Below the pieces are notes generated by a model. That model did no database searches. It worked only from the letters and a program-made list of their open reading frames with translations, and was not told where the DNA came from. The translations under genes and the position numbers were made by a program. DNA of 64,000 bases from Vaginisenegalia massiliensis (GTDB taxonomy: Bacteria; Bacillota; Bacilli; Lactobacillales; Aerococcaceae), in assembly GCF_900604935.1 (NCBI RefSeq), contig NZ_UWPC01000001.1, forward strand, positions 62,001 to 126,000. The letters run 5' to 3'. The number at the start of each line of letters is the position of its first letter. Positions within the stretch are counted from its first letter, which is position 1. Below are positions 18,897 to 29,906 of the stretch, in pieces.

Positions 18897-21014
18897 ATGT
18901 CTCAAGATAAATCAATACAATATAATGATGATGCCATTCAGATTTTAGAAGGCTTAGAAGCCGTTCGCAAACGGCCAGGTATGTATATCGGGTCAACCGA
19001 TCAAAGAGGATTACATCACTTAATATATGAAATTGTTGATAATTCAGTCGATGAGGCCTTATCGGGTTATTGTGATAATATTAAAGTTCATCTTTATCAA
19101 GACGGCAGTATTAAAATTTCTGACAATGGTCGAGGAATGCCAACAGGAAATCACGCAAGTGGTGTACCAACAATCCAAGTCATCTTTACTGTTCTACACG
19201 CGGGCGGTAAGTTTGGCCAAGGGGGATACAAGTCAGCCGGCGGCTTACATGGTGTTGGGGCTAGTGTCGTTAACGCCTTATCGTCTTGGTTAAAAGTTGA
19301 AGTTGAACGCGAAGGTTTTAAATATACCATGTCCTTCAAAGATGGTGGAAAACCAGCTTCAAAACTCATAAAAACTAAAGCAAGTAGTAAAACCAGCCAT
19401 GGAACAAGTGTCCATTTTATGCCAGACAGTCAAATTTTTGGCGCAGCTTCAATTAATGTTTCAACCATCGCGGAACGACTTAGAGAATCAGCCTTCCTTT
19501 TAAAAAATATTGCTATTGAAATCACCGATGAACGTAGTGATTATCAAGAACGTTTTCATTTTGAAAATGGTCTTACTGACTTTATTGCCTATTTGAATGA
19601 AGATAAAGATGTTTTAGGTCAGATTGCTTCCTTTTCTGGCCAAAATGATGGTTTTGAAATTGATTTCGCTTTACAGTATAACGATGGTTATTCGGAAACC
19701 ATTTTATCTTTTGCCAATAATGTGCGCACAGGTGGTGGTGGTAGCCATGAGGCCGGCATGAAGACTGGTATTACGAAAGCCTTTAATGATTATGGCCGTA
19801 AAGTTAATTTATTAAAAGATAAAGATAAGAACCTAGAAGGATCAGACGTCCGTGAAGGCATGACAGCGGTCATTTCTTTACGGATTCCAGAGCAATACCT
19901 CCAATTCGAAGGCCAAACCAAAGATAAATTGGGTACGCCTAAGGCACGTTCTTTAGTGGATTCTTTTGTTTATGATCAATTCTCTGCTTTCCTCAATGAA
20001 AACGGAACCTTTAGTCAAATGATTCTCAAGAAAGCCATTAAAGCGCGGGAAACGCGGGAATTAGCCCGCAAAGCGCGTGATGCTTCTCGTAATGGCACCA
20101 AGAAATCACAACAAGAACGTTTAATTTCTGGGAAATTGACCAAAGCTCAATCGAAAGATGCCAGTAAAAATGAATTATATCTAGTCGAAGGGGACTCAGC
20201 GGGTGGCTCAGCCAAACTTGGCCGAAATCGGCAATATCAAGCTATCTTACCTCTGAGAGGTAAAGTCATTAATACGGAAAAAGCTTCCATGGCTGATATT
20301 CTAAAAAATGAAGAAATTAATACTATGATTTATACTATCGGTGGCGGGGTTGGAGCAGAATTTGACCTGGGTTCCATCAATTACGATAAAGTCATTATTA
20401 TGACCGATGCGGACACCGATGGTGCGCATATTCAGGTTTTACTTTTAACCTTCTTCTATCGCTACATGAAGCCGCTTTTAGAAGCGGGTAAGGTCTATTT
20501 GGCGATGCCACCTTTATTTAAAATTTCCAAAGGTAGCGGCAAGAAACAACAAGTTGAATATGCTTGGACCGATGAAGAATTGAAGGTAAAAGTCAGTCAA
20601 ATGGGTAAAGGCTACATCTTACAACGCTATAAAGGTTTAGGTGAGATGAATGCAGATCAGTTGTGGGATACTACAATGAATCCAGCGACAAGACTATTAA
20701 TACGCGTAACCTTAGAAGATGCGGCGCAAGCTGAAAAACGGGTATCAACCTTAATGGGGAATAAAGTAGAACCTCGGCGCCGATGGATTGAGCAACATGT
20801 TAAATTTACGCTAGATGAAGAAGATTCGCTTCTCAATGACACGCAAGGAAATGACTTTAACCAACAAAATCTACCCAAAAAAGAAACCATTCTTAATGAA
20901 GGTAGCTTAGAAAAGCGTAAAGAAGAAGCTCAAAATAATGAATTTGAAATTGAACTAACTAGTCTCGATGACGGGCAATTCTCTTTATTTGATGGAGGTG
21001 AATTAGATGGTTAA
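18897..21014 (+). CDS. parE: DNA topoisomerase IV subunit B
   Basis: ATPase subunit of topoisomerase IV, which decatenates sister chromosomes. GHKL ATPase motifs ([41 protein letters not shown]) and the Toprim segment ([39 protein letters not shown]) are intact. 705 residues; the C terminus is rich in Glu and Asn and ends [10 protein letters not shown]. The ATG at 18897 is preferred over the in-frame ATG at 18885, which itself supplies the GAGG ribosome binding site. Identity as ParE rather than GyrB rests on the ParC-like partner overlapping by 8 bases and on the divergent plsY. Confidence 0.93.
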   Translation: MSQDKSIQYNDDAIQILEGLEAVRKRPGMYIGSTDQRGLHHLIYEIVDNSVDEALSGYCDNIKVHLYQDGSIKISDNGRGMPTGNHASGVPTIQVIFTVLHAGGKFGQGGYKSAGGLHGVGASVVNALSSWLKVEVEREGFKYTMSFKDGGKPASKLIKTKASSKTSHGTSVHFMPDSQIFGAASINVSTIAERLRESAFLLKNIAIEITDERSDYQERFHFENGLTDFIAYLNEDKDVLGQIASFSGQNDGFEIDFALQYNDGYSETILSFANNVRTGGGGSHEAGMKTGITKAFNDYGRKVNLLKDKDKNLEGSDVREGMTAVISLRIPEQYLQFEGQTKDKLGTPKARSLVDSFVYDQFSAFLNENGTFSQMILKKAIKARETRELARKARDASRNGTKKSQQERLISGKLTKAQSKDASKNELYLVEGDSAGGSAKLGRNRQYQAILPLRGKVINTEKASMADILKNEEINTMIYTIGGGVGAEFDLGSINYDKVIIMTDADTDGAHIQVLLLTFFYRYMKPLLEAGKVYLAMPPLFKISKGSGKKQQVEYAWTDEELKVKVSQMGKGYILQRYKGLGEMNADQLWDTTMNPATRLLIRVTLEDAAQAEKRVSTLMGNKVEPRRRWIEQHVKFTLDEEDSLLNDTQGNDFNQQNLPKKETILNEGSLEKRKEEAQNNEFEIELTSLDDGQFSLFDGGELDG

Positions 21015-23475
21015 TCAACCCTTGGAATCAATTCAAGAACTCAGCTTTGAAAGTGTTGTTGGCGATCGATTTGGTCGTTATTCCAAATATATCATTCAAG
21101 ACCGGGCTTTACCTGACATCCGAGATGGTTTAAAACCAGTACAACGACGAATTTTATTTGCTATGTATCAAGAACGGAATACTTTTGACCATCCATACCG
21201 GAAATCAGCTAAAACAGTCGGAAACGTGATTGGTAATTATCACCCTCATGGTGATTCTTCCGTCTATGAAGCGATGGTTCGAATGAGTCAAGATTGGAAA
21301 AACCGTGAACCATTAATTGATATGCACGGAAATAATGGGTCAATGGATGGGGATCCTGCAGCAGCTATGCGTTATACTGAAGCACGTTTATCTGCCATTG
21401 CATCGGAATTACTCCGCGATTTGAAAAATGAAACCGTCGATTACTTGTTAAATTTTGATGACACGCTCGAAGAACCTACCGTTTTACCTGCTCGAATTCC
21501 GAATTTATTGATTAATGGAGCAACAGGGATTTCAGCCGGTTATGCTACTGAAATTCCACCGCATAATTTAGCTGAAGTCATGGATGCCTTGATATACATG
21601 TTAGGTCATCAGAACTATGATTTAGCTAAAATTATGACATTTATCAAAGCTCCCGATTTTCCTAATGGGGGAATTATTCAAGGGCTAGATCAAGTCAAAA
21701 AAGCTTATGAAACAGGCCAAGGAAAAATTGTTCTTCGTAGTAAAACAAATATAGAAACGCTAAAAGGCGGTAAAAGTCAAATTGTAGCGACCGAGTTACC
21801 TTATGATGTGAATAAAGCCAAACTCATTCAAAAATTGGATGACATTCGCTTAAGCAAGAAAATTGATGGCATTGCTGAAATTCGTGATGAATCCGATCGT
21901 AACGGAGTTCGTGTAGTGATCGAACTCAAACGCGATGTAGATGCTCAAGGAGTGCTAAATTATCTACTCAAGCAAACTGAACTTCAAGTGAATTATCACT
22001 TTAATATGGTGGCCATCCATCAACGACGACCTATGGTTGTCGGCTTAATGCAAATATTAGAAGCCTATCTTGACCATCAACGTCAAGTACTTACCCGGCG
22101 CACTGAATTTGATTTGCGTCACGATCAAGCGCGACTTCATATTGTTGACGGCCTCATTCGAGTCGTATCTATTCTTGATGAGGTCATCGCCTTAATCCGA
22201 CGGAGTGAAAATAAAAGTGATGCCAAAAATAATTTAGTTAAAGAATTTGATTTTTCTTTAGAGCAGGCTGAAGCTATTGTTTCCTTGCAACTTTACCGTT
22301 TAACCAATACAGATGTGACGGCTTTGCAAAACGAAAAATTAGAGTTAAACGAACGCATCCTAATGTATCAAAACATTCTGAATAACCCTAAAACCTTACA
22401 CCAAGTTTTAATGAACGAAATGAAGGCTATTCGCAAACAATATGCGACTCCACGACGGACTAGTTTAGAAGAAGAGATTGAAACGATCAATATCGAAACG
22501 CATGTTCTTATTCCTGAAGAACAAGTTTATGTTTCAGTCACAAAAGAAGGTTATATCAAACGGACCAGCCTTCGTTCCTTCTCATCATCAGATGCACAAG
22601 ATTTGGCCAGTCGCGACTTTGATTATCCTATATTCGTCCGCGAATTAAGTACCCACGATCATCTAGTCATTGTAACCAACAAAGGGAATTATATACATCT
22701 ACCTGTTCACGAGCTTCCAGATATCAAATGGAAAGACATGGGTATGCATTTATCCCAAAATTATCAGCTTGAACCAGGAGAACAAGTATTGAACGTCTTT
22801 GTCGCTGCTGAAACTGACGAGAATCAAGATTGTTTAGTCATGGTCAGCAGAACAGGTATGATTAAACAGAGCCGTTTAAGTGATTTTGTAACTTATCGGT
22901 CTTACAAAACACGTACAGCAACAGCTATGACTTTAAAAGATGATCAGGATTCTTTAATTTCTGTTGAACTAGCTAAGGCAAACGAGTCTTATCAAATTTG
23001 TTTAATCACTGAAAAATCCTATAGTTTACGTTACGATTTAAATGAAGTATCTACTATTGGACTCAAAGCAAAAGGAATTGTCGCCATTAAGCTTAAAGAA
23101 GGCGATCAATTAATTGCAGGTCTGCTGTTTAATCAAGACTTAACTAAGCCCCAAGTCATTGCGACAACACAAAGAGGGCACATTAAACGGTTTAACTTAG
23201 ATAATGTCCCGTTAGCTGGAAGAGCGACTCGAGGCTCACTACTATTGAAAGAGTTGAAGTCACAGCCACACCGCTTTGAATTTGCTTTGGCCTTAACTCA
23301 AAGTAAAATCCCACTTATCATTCAAGGGGATACTGGCGTAACAATTGAATTAATGCCGAAAGAAGTCCCACTGAGCGACAGGCTGAGCAATGGTAGTCTT
23401 ATTTCCCAAGCTGATCAACTTGGTCAGATTCACGGCGTTCATTTTGCTCGTTTACGATTGTTAGACGAAGATTAA
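21007..23475 (+). CDS. parC: DNA topoisomerase IV subunit A
   Basis: Breakage-reunion subunit of topoisomerase IV. Catalytic Tyr in [14 protein letters not shown]; the quinolone-determining region [17 protein letters not shown] carries the unmutated Ser and Glu. The C-terminal beta-propeller is degenerate, as in ParC, with repeats such as [30 protein letters not shown] and [15 protein letters not shown]. 822 residues. The ATG overlaps the end of parE by 8 bases, implying translational coupling. A very strong hairpin follows. Confidence 0.95.
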   Translation: MVNQPLESIQELSFESVVGDRFGRYSKYIIQDRALPDIRDGLKPVQRRILFAMYQERNTFDHPYRKSAKTVGNVIGNYHPHGDSSVYEAMVRMSQDWKNREPLIDMHGNNGSMDGDPAAAMRYTEARLSAIASELLRDLKNETVDYLLNFDDTLEEPTVLPARIPNLLINGATGISAGYATEIPPHNLAEVMDALIYMLGHQNYDLAKIMTFIKAPDFPNGGIIQGLDQVKKAYETGQGKIVLRSKTNIETLKGGKSQIVATELPYDVNKAKLIQKLDDIRLSKKIDGIAEIRDESDRNGVRVVIELKRDVDAQGVLNYLLKQTELQVNYHFNMVAIHQRRPMVVGLMQILEAYLDHQRQVLTRRTEFDLRHDQARLHIVDGLIRVVSILDEVIALIRRSENKSDAKNNLVKEFDFSLEQAEAIVSLQLYRLTNTDVTALQNEKLELNERILMYQNILNNPKTLHQVLMNEMKAIRKQYATPRRTSLEEEIETINIETHVLIPEEQVYVSVTKEGYIKRTSLRSFSSSDAQDLASRDFDYPIFVRELSTHDHLVIVTNKGNYIHLPVHELPDIKWKDMGMHLSQNYQLEPGEQVLNVFVAAETDENQDCLVMVSRTGMIKQSRLSDFVTYRSYKTRTATAMTLKDDQDSLISVELAKANESYQICLITEKSYSLRYDLNEVSTIGLKAKGIVAIKLKEGDQLIAGLLFNQDLTKPQVIATTQRGHIKRFNLDNVPLAGRATRGSLLLKELKSQPHRFEFALALTQSKIPLIIQGDTGVTIELMPKEVPLSDRLSNGSLISQADQLGQIHGVHFARLRLLDED

Positions 23476-23480
23476 TCATT

Positions 23481-23524
23481 AACTGTATTAAATAAGTGTT
23501 ACAACTTATTTAATACAGTTTTTT
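23481..23524 (+). terminator. Intrinsic terminator after parC
   Basis: 17-bp perfect stem (23481-23497 with 23504-23520, sequence AACTGTATTAAATAAGT and complement) followed by a T run. Confidence 0.93.
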
Positions 23525-23552
23525 ATATTCTGTCACATATTTTTAGAACAGA

Positions 23553-23570
23553 TTGTTTGAAGATTCACAA
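23553..23570 (+). promoter_or_regulatory. Candidate Rex operator upstream of pflB
   Basis: TTGTTTG-AAGA-TTCACAA: the right half matches the Rex consensus TTGTGAAnnnnTTCACAA exactly; the left half matches at four of seven positions. It lies 84 bases before the putative -35 box. A second half-site, TTGTGAA at 23660-23666, lies inside the promoter spacer. The assignment is weaker than that for adhE. Confidence 0.4.
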
Positions 23571-23653
23571 TTGTAACTGTATGCATTATTATAAAAAACA
23601 TTATATTTATAGCATTTCATATGATTAATCAGTGAAATAGCCAAATAAATATC

Positions 23654-23681
23654 TTGCCTTTGTGAAGTATTGTGTTATACT
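23654..23681 (+). promoter_or_regulatory. Promoter for pflB
   Basis: TTGCCT (23654-23659), a 16-base spacer containing TTGTGAA, and TATACT (23676-23681). It lies about 50 bases before the pflB start. Confidence 0.6.
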
Positions 23682-23732
23682 CTAAATGTAAAAGTTGTTC
23701 TATTGAAGATTAACAATGAGGAGGGCGAAATT

Positions 23733-25961
23733 ATGGAACAATGGCAAGGATTTAAAGGCACAAAATGGCAAGAAGAAATTGATGTGCGTGATTTTATTCA
23801 ACAAAACTACACTTTATATGAAGGGGACGAATCGTTCTTAGAAGGACCTACCCAAGCAACTAGTCGTTTATGGGAACAAGTTATGGACTTAAATAAACAA
23901 GAGCGTGAAGCAGGTGGCGTTCTTGATGCTGATACTAAAGTTGTTTCGACCATCACTTCTCATGGACCAGGTTATTTAGACAAAGACCTTGAACAAATTG
24001 TTGGTTTCCAAACGGATAAACCTTTCAAACGTAGTTTGCAACCATTTGGTGGAATTCGTATGTCTGAAAATTCTTTAGAATCTTATGGCTTCGAATTAGA
24101 TCCTGAAGTAAAACACATCTTTACTGATTATCGCAAAACGCATAACCAAGGTGTTTTTGATGCTTATACGCCTGAAATTCGTGCAGCTCGTCGAGCTGGT
24201 ATCATTACGGGGCTTCCAGATGCCTATGGGCGAGGACGGATTATTGGTGACTACCGTCGGGTTGCTCTATACGGTGTGGATCGCTTAATGGCTGAAAAAG
24301 CAAAAGATCATGCTAATATCGGTTATGGCACCATGTCTAATGATGTGATTCAACTTCGTGAAGAAGTATCAGAACAATATAGAGCTCTAAATGAATTAAA
24401 AGAATTGGGCCGCATCTATGGTTTTGATATTTCAAAACCAGCTCAAACAGCTAAAGAAGCTTTCCAATGGTTATACTTAGGTTATCTAGCAGCTGTTAAA
24501 GAACAAAACGGAGCCGCGATGTCATTAGGTCGGACTTCCACTTTCTTAGATATCTATATTGAACGTGACTTACAAAATGGTGTGATTACCGAAGTTGAAG
24601 CGCAAGAAATTGTGGACCACTTTGTTATGAAATTACGTTTGGTTAAATTTATGCGTACACCTGAATACAACGATTTATTCTCGGGAGACCCAACTTGGGT
24701 AACTGAATCAATCGCTGGGGTAGGGGAAGATGGACGACCATTAGTTACCAAAAACTCATTCCGTTTCTTACATACTTTAAGTAACTTAGGTCCTGCTCCA
24801 GAACCAAACTTGACCGTCTTATGGTCTCCAAAATTACCTGAAGGCTTTAAACATTTTGCTTCAAAAATGTCTATTCAATCATCAGCTATTCAATATGAAA
24901 ATGATGAAGTGATGCGTCCACAATACGGCGATGACTATGCCATTGCTTGTTGCGTATCCGCTATGCGTGTCGGCAAACAAATGCAATTCTTTGGAGCCCG
25001 CGCTAACTTAGCTAAAGCTCTATTATATGCGATTAATGGTGGCGTGGATGAAAAATCAAAAGCACAAGTTGGACCTAAATTCCAACCAATCACTTCTGAA
25101 TACTTAGATTATGACGAAGTCATGGCAAAATATGACGATATGCTAGAATGGTTAGCAGGCCTTTACCTCAACACTTTGAATATCATTCACTATATGCATG
25201 ATAAATATTGTTATGAACGTATCCAAATGGCCGTTCAAGATACCGAAATGATTCGAACAATGGCTACCGGTATTGCTGGCTTTTCAGTAGCAGCTGACTC
25301 ATTATCAGCAATCAAATATGCTAAAGTGAAAACCATTCGTGACGAAGATGGCCTTGTAGTCGACTTTGAAACTGAAGGTGATTTCCCTAAATATGGTAAT
25401 AACGACGACCGCGTTGACCAAATTGCCGTTCAATTATTAAAATCCTTCATGACTAAAGTTAAAAAACACCCAACTTATCGGGGAGCGAAACACACAACTT
25501 CAATTTTAACCATTACTTCTAATGTCGTTTATGGTAAGAAAACAGGTAACACACCTGATGGCCGTCGTGCTGGAGCTCCATTTGCTCCAGGGGCTAACCC
25601 AATGCATGGTCGTGACACTCATGGTGCCTTAGCAAGCTTATCTTCAGTCGCAAAAGTGCCTTATAAATATGCTCTAGATGGCATTTCAAACACCTTCTCA
25701 ATTATTCCGAAAGCATTAGGTAAAGAAGAAGATGTTCAAAAAGAAAATCTTGCTAGCATGTTAGATGGTTACTCTAAGAAGGGCGGTCACCACTTGAATG
25801 TGAATGTCTTCAATCGTGACACCTTACTAGATGCGATGGAACATCCAGAAAATTATCCACAATTAACTATCCGAGTATCGGGTTATGCAGTTAACTTTAT
25901 TAAGTTAACACGTGAACAACAACTCGATGTAATTAACCGTACTATGCATGGTTCAATGTAA
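23733..25961 (+). CDS. pflB: Formate C-acetyltransferase (pyruvate formate-lyase)
   Basis: Glycyl-radical enzyme converting pyruvate and CoA to acetyl-CoA and formate under anaerobiosis. The two adjacent active-site Cys are in [12 protein letters not shown] and the radical Gly in [11 protein letters not shown] near the C terminus. 742 residues is standard. The ATG at 23733 ([21 protein letters not shown]) is preceded by GAGGAGGG; an upstream in-frame ATG lacks family similarity. The activating enzyme follows after a terminator at 25986-26018. Codon use is strongly biased, as expected of an abundant enzyme. Confidence 0.98.
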   Translation: MEQWQGFKGTKWQEEIDVRDFIQQNYTLYEGDESFLEGPTQATSRLWEQVMDLNKQEREAGGVLDADTKVVSTITSHGPGYLDKDLEQIVGFQTDKPFKRSLQPFGGIRMSENSLESYGFELDPEVKHIFTDYRKTHNQGVFDAYTPEIRAARRAGIITGLPDAYGRGRIIGDYRRVALYGVDRLMAEKAKDHANIGYGTMSNDVIQLREEVSEQYRALNELKELGRIYGFDISKPAQTAKEAFQWLYLGYLAAVKEQNGAAMSLGRTSTFLDIYIERDLQNGVITEVEAQEIVDHFVMKLRLVKFMRTPEYNDLFSGDPTWVTESIAGVGEDGRPLVTKNSFRFLHTLSNLGPAPEPNLTVLWSPKLPEGFKHFASKMSIQSSAIQYENDEVMRPQYGDDYAIACCVSAMRVGKQMQFFGARANLAKALLYAINGGVDEKSKAQVGPKFQPITSEYLDYDEVMAKYDDMLEWLAGLYLNTLNIIHYMHDKYCYERIQMAVQDTEMIRTMATGIAGFSVAADSLSAIKYAKVKTIRDEDGLVVDFETEGDFPKYGNNDDRVDQIAVQLLKSFMTKVKKHPTYRGAKHTTSILTITSNVVYGKKTGNTPDGRRAGAPFAPGANPMHGRDTHGALASLSSVAKVPYKYALDGISNTFSIIPKALGKEEDVQKENLASMLDGYSKKGGHHLNVNVFNRDTLLDAMEHPENYPQLTIRVSGYAVNFIKLTREQQLDVINRTMHGSM

Positions 25962-25985
25962 TCCACTAACCATAGACTAATTAAG

Positions 25986-26018
25986 AATCGGGCTGAAAAC
26001 CTTCAGTCCGATTTTCTT
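25986..26018 (+). terminator. Intrinsic terminator between pflB and pflA
   Basis: 12-bp stem AATCGGGCTGAA / TTCAGTCCGATT (one G-U pair) with loop AACC, followed by TTCTTTC. The imperfect T run may allow partial read-through into pflA. Confidence 0.8.
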
Positions 26019-26061
26019 TCGTTATAAAATAGCTTATAATTGACTTCGTGAGGTGAAAAAT

Positions 26062-26835
26062 ATGATAAACACAAATACACAATCAACCATTGGTTATGTC
26101 CATTCTACCGAGAGCTTCGGCTCCGTTGATGGTCCTGGCATTCGTTTTATTACATTTATGCAAGGATGTCGCTTACGCTGCGAATTTTGTCATAATCCGG
26201 ATACTTGGGCGACTAATGGGGGTAAAGAATATACGCCTCAGGCAATGTTTGATGAAGCCATTTCTTATCGCGAATTTTGGGGTAAAAAGGGTGGTGTGAC
26301 CGTTAGTGGTGGAGAACCGCTCTTACAAATTGATTTCTTAATTGAATATTTCAAAATATGTAAGGCTCATGGAGTACACACCTGTATCGATTCATGTGGC
26401 GGACCTTTTACGCGCCAGGAACCGTTTTTTAGTAAGTTTAATGAGTTGCTTAAATATACCGATTTAATTCTTTTTGATCTAAAACATATTGACTCTGAAG
26501 GGCATCTGAAATTAACCGGTCAACCTAATGATAATATTCTCGATTTGGCTAGATATCTTTCCGATATCGGTCAGCCTGTTTGGATCCGCCATGTGTTAGT
26601 GCCTCAAAGAACGGATTTTGATGAGTATTTAATTCGTTTAAGCGCGTTTGTTAAGACCTTAGACAATGTATTAAAATTCGAAGTTTTACCTTACCATAAA
26701 TTAGGCGTTTATAAGTATGAAGCCCTAGGAATTAAATATCGTTTGGCTGGCGTAGAACCACCAACTGTTGAACGGGTGGAAAATGCCAAGCGATTACTTG
26801 ACACAGCTTCCTATACTAAGCATTTAAGTGAATAG
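26062..26835 (+). CDS. pflA: Pyruvate formate-lyase activating enzyme
   Basis: Radical SAM enzyme that installs the glycyl radical on PflB. The CxxxCxxC cluster motif is in MQGCRLRCEFCHNPDTW, with GPGIRFITF before it and VSGGEPLLQ (SAM binding) after. 257 residues. The ATG at 26062 is preceded by GTGAGGTG. A TATAAT at 26035-26040 downstream of the pflB terminator suggests that it may have its own promoter as well as read-through from pflB. Confidence 0.97.
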   Translation: MINTNTQSTIGYVHSTESFGSVDGPGIRFITFMQGCRLRCEFCHNPDTWATNGGKEYTPQAMFDEAISYREFWGKKGGVTVSGGEPLLQIDFLIEYFKICKAHGVHTCIDSCGGPFTRQEPFFSKFNELLKYTDLILFDLKHIDSEGHLKLTGQPNDNILDLARYLSDIGQPVWIRHVLVPQRTDFDEYLIRLSAFVKTLDNVLKFEVLPYHKLGVYKYEALGIKYRLAGVEPPTVERVENAKRLLDTASYTKHLSE

Positions 26836-26861
26836 CTTAATCGCGCATTTTACTATTCATT

Positions 26862-26889
26862 TTTACCAAAACTAATGGTAAACTATAAC
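26862..26889 (+). promoter_or_regulatory. Promoter of ppaC with an inverted repeat
   Basis: TTTACC (26862-26867), a 16-base spacer and TATAAC (26884-26889). The -35 box forms an inverted repeat with GGTAAA (26877-26882), so the promoter core sits on a TTTACC-N9-GGTAAA palindrome that could be an operator. Confidence 0.45.
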
Positions 26890-26919
26890 ATTGTAAGAAT
26901 CTTTAGGAGGAATTGATCT

Positions 26920-27849
26920 ATGTCAAAATATTTAGTATTTGGTCATAAGAACCCTGATACCGATACCATCGCATCAGCTATTGCTATGGCATTTTACTTA
27001 GAAAAAATGGGCAATGAAGCAGAAGCGGTAGCTCAAGGTGAAATGAATGAAGAAACTAGCTTTGCATTGAATTATTTTAAAGTCGAAGCACCACGTATTA
27101 TTACTCGCGTTGCCAACGAAACTGATAAAGTTGCTTTAGTGGATCATAATGAACCGCTTCAATCAGTGGATGATTTAAATGACGTTCGTGTTGATTACGT
27201 GATTGATCACCATCGAATCAATGGTTTTGAATCAGCTCAACCTTTGTACTATCGTTGTGAACCTATTGGCTGTACGGCTTCAATCTTGTTCAAGATGTTT
27301 AGAGAACAAGGCATTGATATTCCTAAAGCCATTGCTGGTCTTATGTTATCAGCGATTATTTCAGATACCTTATTATTTAAATCACCGACTTGCACCCACG
27401 TTGATGAAGAAGCTGCTTATGAATTAGCTAAAATTGCTGATGTAAACATTAATGAATATGGTTTAGATTTATTAAAAGCGGGGACTAACCTTAGCAGCAA
27501 AACCGTAGATGAATTAATTGAACTTGATGCTAAAAACTTTGAAATGAACGGTCAAAATGTTCGTGTTGCTCAAGTGAATGCCATTGGGTTTGATGAAATG
27601 CTTGCCTTAAAAGGCCAACTTTTAACTCGTATGGAAGAATATGTGGCTGAGAATAAATTAGCTTTATTCGTCCTACTTGTAACGGACGTTCTAAAGAGCG
27701 ACTCATTCGGTTTAGTGGCTGGACCAAACTTAGCTGAAGTTGAACGTGCCTTTAATTTAAAAGTTCAAGATTTCCAAATTGAACTTCCAGGAGTCGTATC
27801 TCGTAAAAAACAAGTTGTTCCTCAACTTACTGAAGCTTTTGAAGCTTAA
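26920..27849 (+). CDS. ppaC: Manganese-dependent inorganic pyrophosphatase
   Basis: Hydrolyses pyrophosphate to phosphate; DHH-family (family II) enzyme with a Mn cofactor. Metal ligands are seen in VFGHKNPDTDTIASA, ALVDHNE and the DHH motif VIDHHRIN; the C-terminal substrate domain has SRKKQVVPQL. 309 residues is typical. AGGAGG precedes the ATG. Monocistronic between the promoter above and the bidirectional terminator at 27865-27920. Confidence 0.97.
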   Translation: MSKYLVFGHKNPDTDTIASAIAMAFYLEKMGNEAEAVAQGEMNEETSFALNYFKVEAPRIITRVANETDKVALVDHNEPLQSVDDLNDVRVDYVIDHHRINGFESAQPLYYRCEPIGCTASILFKMFREQGIDIPKAIAGLMLSAIISDTLLFKSPTCTHVDEEAAYELAKIADVNINEYGLDLLKAGTNLSSKTVDELIELDAKNFEMNGQNVRVAQVNAIGFDEMLALKGQLLTRMEEYVAENKLALFVLLVTDVLKSDSFGLVAGPNLAEVERAFNLKVQDFQIELPGVVSRKKQVVPQLTEAFEA

Positions 27850-27864
27850 TCTTGACTAATTAAA

Positions 27865-27920
27865 AAAACCCTCTCTTATTTACTTTGCTTGTTTAAGGCA
27901 GAGTAGTAAGAGGGGGTTTT
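27865..27920. terminator. Bidirectional terminator between ppaC and rqcH
   Basis: 14-bp stem AAAACCCTCTCTTA / TAAGAGGGGGTTTT (one mismatch) with a long AT-rich loop; it has T runs on both strands and separates two convergent genes. Confidence 0.8.
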
Positions 27921-27923
27921 AGT

Positions 27924-29606
27924 TTATTCAGCTAGTTGGTTGATCAATGTTTCATCTGGAGTTACAAACAGGGTGCGTTGTCCTTCGTAAATTACGAAAC
28001 CAGGTTTAGCGCCATTTGGCTTATGAAGCGCTTTTACTTGGACCGTATCAACTGGAACATTGGCCGATTGACTGAATTTAGAAAAATATGCCGCAATTTG
28101 AGCCGCTTCGGTAAAGGTTTGATCACTTGGTTTATCAGAACCAATGATGACATGAGCTCCCGGAATATTTCGCGCATGGAGCCACCAATGGTTCCGAGGA
28201 CTAAGTTTCAAACTTAATTCGTCGTTTTGTTGATTATTACGGCCAACATAGATTGGAGTACCATCAGTAGAGTGAAATTGGCGAGGCTTTGTTTTGACTT
28301 TCGCTCGTTTTTTTGTCGCTGTTTTTCGCTGACTAGCATAACCTTCTTGAGCTAATTCTTCTTTGATTGACTCGACGTCTTCAATATTGGCTCGCTCTAA
28401 TTGGACGAGAATTCCTTCTAAATAATCATTCTCAGCAAAAGTTAAATCTCGCTGCTCATTAATATAACGAATGGCATCCCGATACTTGGTATACTTGCGA
28501 TAATATGTTTGACTGTTTTCACTGACACTTTTCCGAGGATCTAGGTCAATAAGTAGAGCTTGGTCTGCTTCGTAATAATTTGGCAAGCTTATCTGATCCT
28601 GTCCTTTTTCAACCTGATAGGCAAAAGTATTTAATAATTCACCTTTAATACGATAGAGGTCTGCTTGCTCGGCTTTTTGATAATCTTGTTCTAGTTTAGC
28701 TAATTTAAGCCGATTGCGTTTGAGAATTTCATTAATTTTCTGAATTAAATCACCCGAAAGTTGTTTAATTCGATCATGGCGAACTTTCTCGTCATAGTAT
28801 TGACTAATTAATTCTGATAGATTAGCGTATTCAGTTATTTTACCTTGGACGTGTTTTAAAGGGTAAAAGTAGTATAACCACTTATTATCTGTTTGAATAG
28901 TTTGGGGTTGTGGTTTCAGGACTCCTAGCTTAAAGCGTTCTAAAACACTTAAACGATATATATTTTCTTGTTCCACCTGAGCCATAAGAGAGGCTTGGCC
29001 AATTTGACTTAAACCTTGGATATTTTTTACCCATGTTTGAAGGTCGAGATTAGTGTCTTGGGCAAGCTGGTTCATTTCTGTATCATTGAAAGGATTAAGC
29101 TGCCCAACATGGTGGGGAGGATAGATATATAAGCCACCAGGTTGTAAAGTACGGTATGTGTTTTGACTCGCCGGCACATGTTTGATACAGTCAATAATTT
29201 TATCTTCATGATTAATCAGTAGAATATTACTATGGCGACCCATTAATTCATATATTAAGCGATACGTCTGTTGATCTCCTAATTCATCCCGTCCACTAAG
29301 CAAGCATTCTACAATACGATCATTTTCCACTTGCTGTATGGCCAAAATTTGCGCATTTTCGATATGTTTACGCAAGAGCATGCAAAACATAGGAGCGTGA
29401 GTAGGATTAGCTGGTTTTTCATCAGTTAAATGTAAACGATAATAGACAGGGTGAATCGATGCATTTAGCCGATAATTTTTCCGATTTGATCGTACGACAA
29501 TTTGTAATTCTTGTTCAAAAGGCTGATAAATTTTATTAATCCGCCCACCTACTAGGTTTTGTAATTCAAAAACTAAGGCCCTTGTTAAAAAACCATCAAA
29601 AGACAT
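27924..29606 (-). CDS. rqcH: RqcH/Rqc2 (NFACT) ribosome quality-control protein, FbpA-like
   Basis: 560 residues with NFACT-N (MSFDGFLTRALVFELQNLVGGRINKIYQP), a middle coiled-coil region (about residues 290-420) and the C-terminal NFACT-R domain (YVGRNNQQNDELSLK, NHWWLHARNIPGAHVII). In Bacillus, RqcH binds obstructed 50S subunits with peptidyl-tRNA and directs alanine tailing; streptococcal and listerial homologues were named fibronectin-binding protein FbpA. The start ATG at 29606 has AGGAGG upstream. Monocistronic on the minus strand. Confidence 0.95.
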   Translation of the reverse strand: MSFDGFLTRALVFELQNLVGGRINKIYQPFEQELQIVVRSNRKNYRLNASIHPVYYRLHLTDEKPANPTHAPMFCMLLRKHIENAQILAIQQVENDRIVECLLSGRDELGDQQTYRLIYELMGRHSNILLINHEDKIIDCIKHVPASQNTYRTLQPGGLYIYPPHHVGQLNPFNDTEMNQLAQDTNLDLQTWVKNIQGLSQIGQASLMAQVEQENIYRLSVLERFKLGVLKPQPQTIQTDNKWLYYFYPLKHVQGKITEYANLSELISQYYDEKVRHDRIKQLSGDLIQKINEILKRNRLKLAKLEQDYQKAEQADLYRIKGELLNTFAYQVEKGQDQISLPNYYEADQALLIDLDPRKSVSENSQTYYRKYTKYRDAIRYINEQRDLTFAENDYLEGILVQLERANIEDVESIKEELAQEGYASQRKTATKKRAKVKTKPRQFHSTDGTPIYVGRNNQQNDELSLKLSPRNHWWLHARNIPGAHVIIGSDKPSDQTFTEAAQIAAYFSKFSQSANVPVDTVQVKALHKPNGAKPGFVIYEGQRTLFVTPDETLINQLAE

Positions 29607-29799
29607 GAAACAAACCTCCTAAAATCTCAATTTCGTGTTACTTGTCTTAGTTAAAAACAAACCGAAATCAAGTTATCTATTTTAAATTACTAATCTGGAT
29701 AAGTAATGATGAAACGACTCTCTAAAGTGATTCCAGCGCCAATTTATCCTAAATGAGAAGGAAAAACTAAGCTGACATTAATTATATCCATTATACAAA

Positions 29800-29846
29800 G
29801 TACCATATTTGGTGTTGTTATTGATAAACGACACAATATATAGTTG
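29800..29846 (+). promoter_or_regulatory. Tandem NrdR-box-like sites upstream of nrdH
   Basis: Two 16-bp sites resembling the NrdR box (ACACwATATnTwGTGT type): GTACCATATTTGGTGT at 29800-29815 and ACACAATATATAGTTG at 29831-29846. Their starts are 31 bp apart (15-bp linker), the spacing known for NrdR boxes. A possible promoter TTGTTA (29815-29820)-16-TATATA (29837-29842) is covered by the second box, as expected for repression. Confidence 0.65.
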
Positions 29847-29906
29847 TTTTTTGATTCAAACTTGGGTAAGATAGTGACATCGGAAATTTATGAAAGAGGG
29901 ATATTT

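Noticed and set aside
27936-28217. 93-codon plus-strand frame opposite rqcH
   Set aside because: It lies entirely within the conserved C-terminal domain of rqcH on the other strand and has no ribosome binding site.
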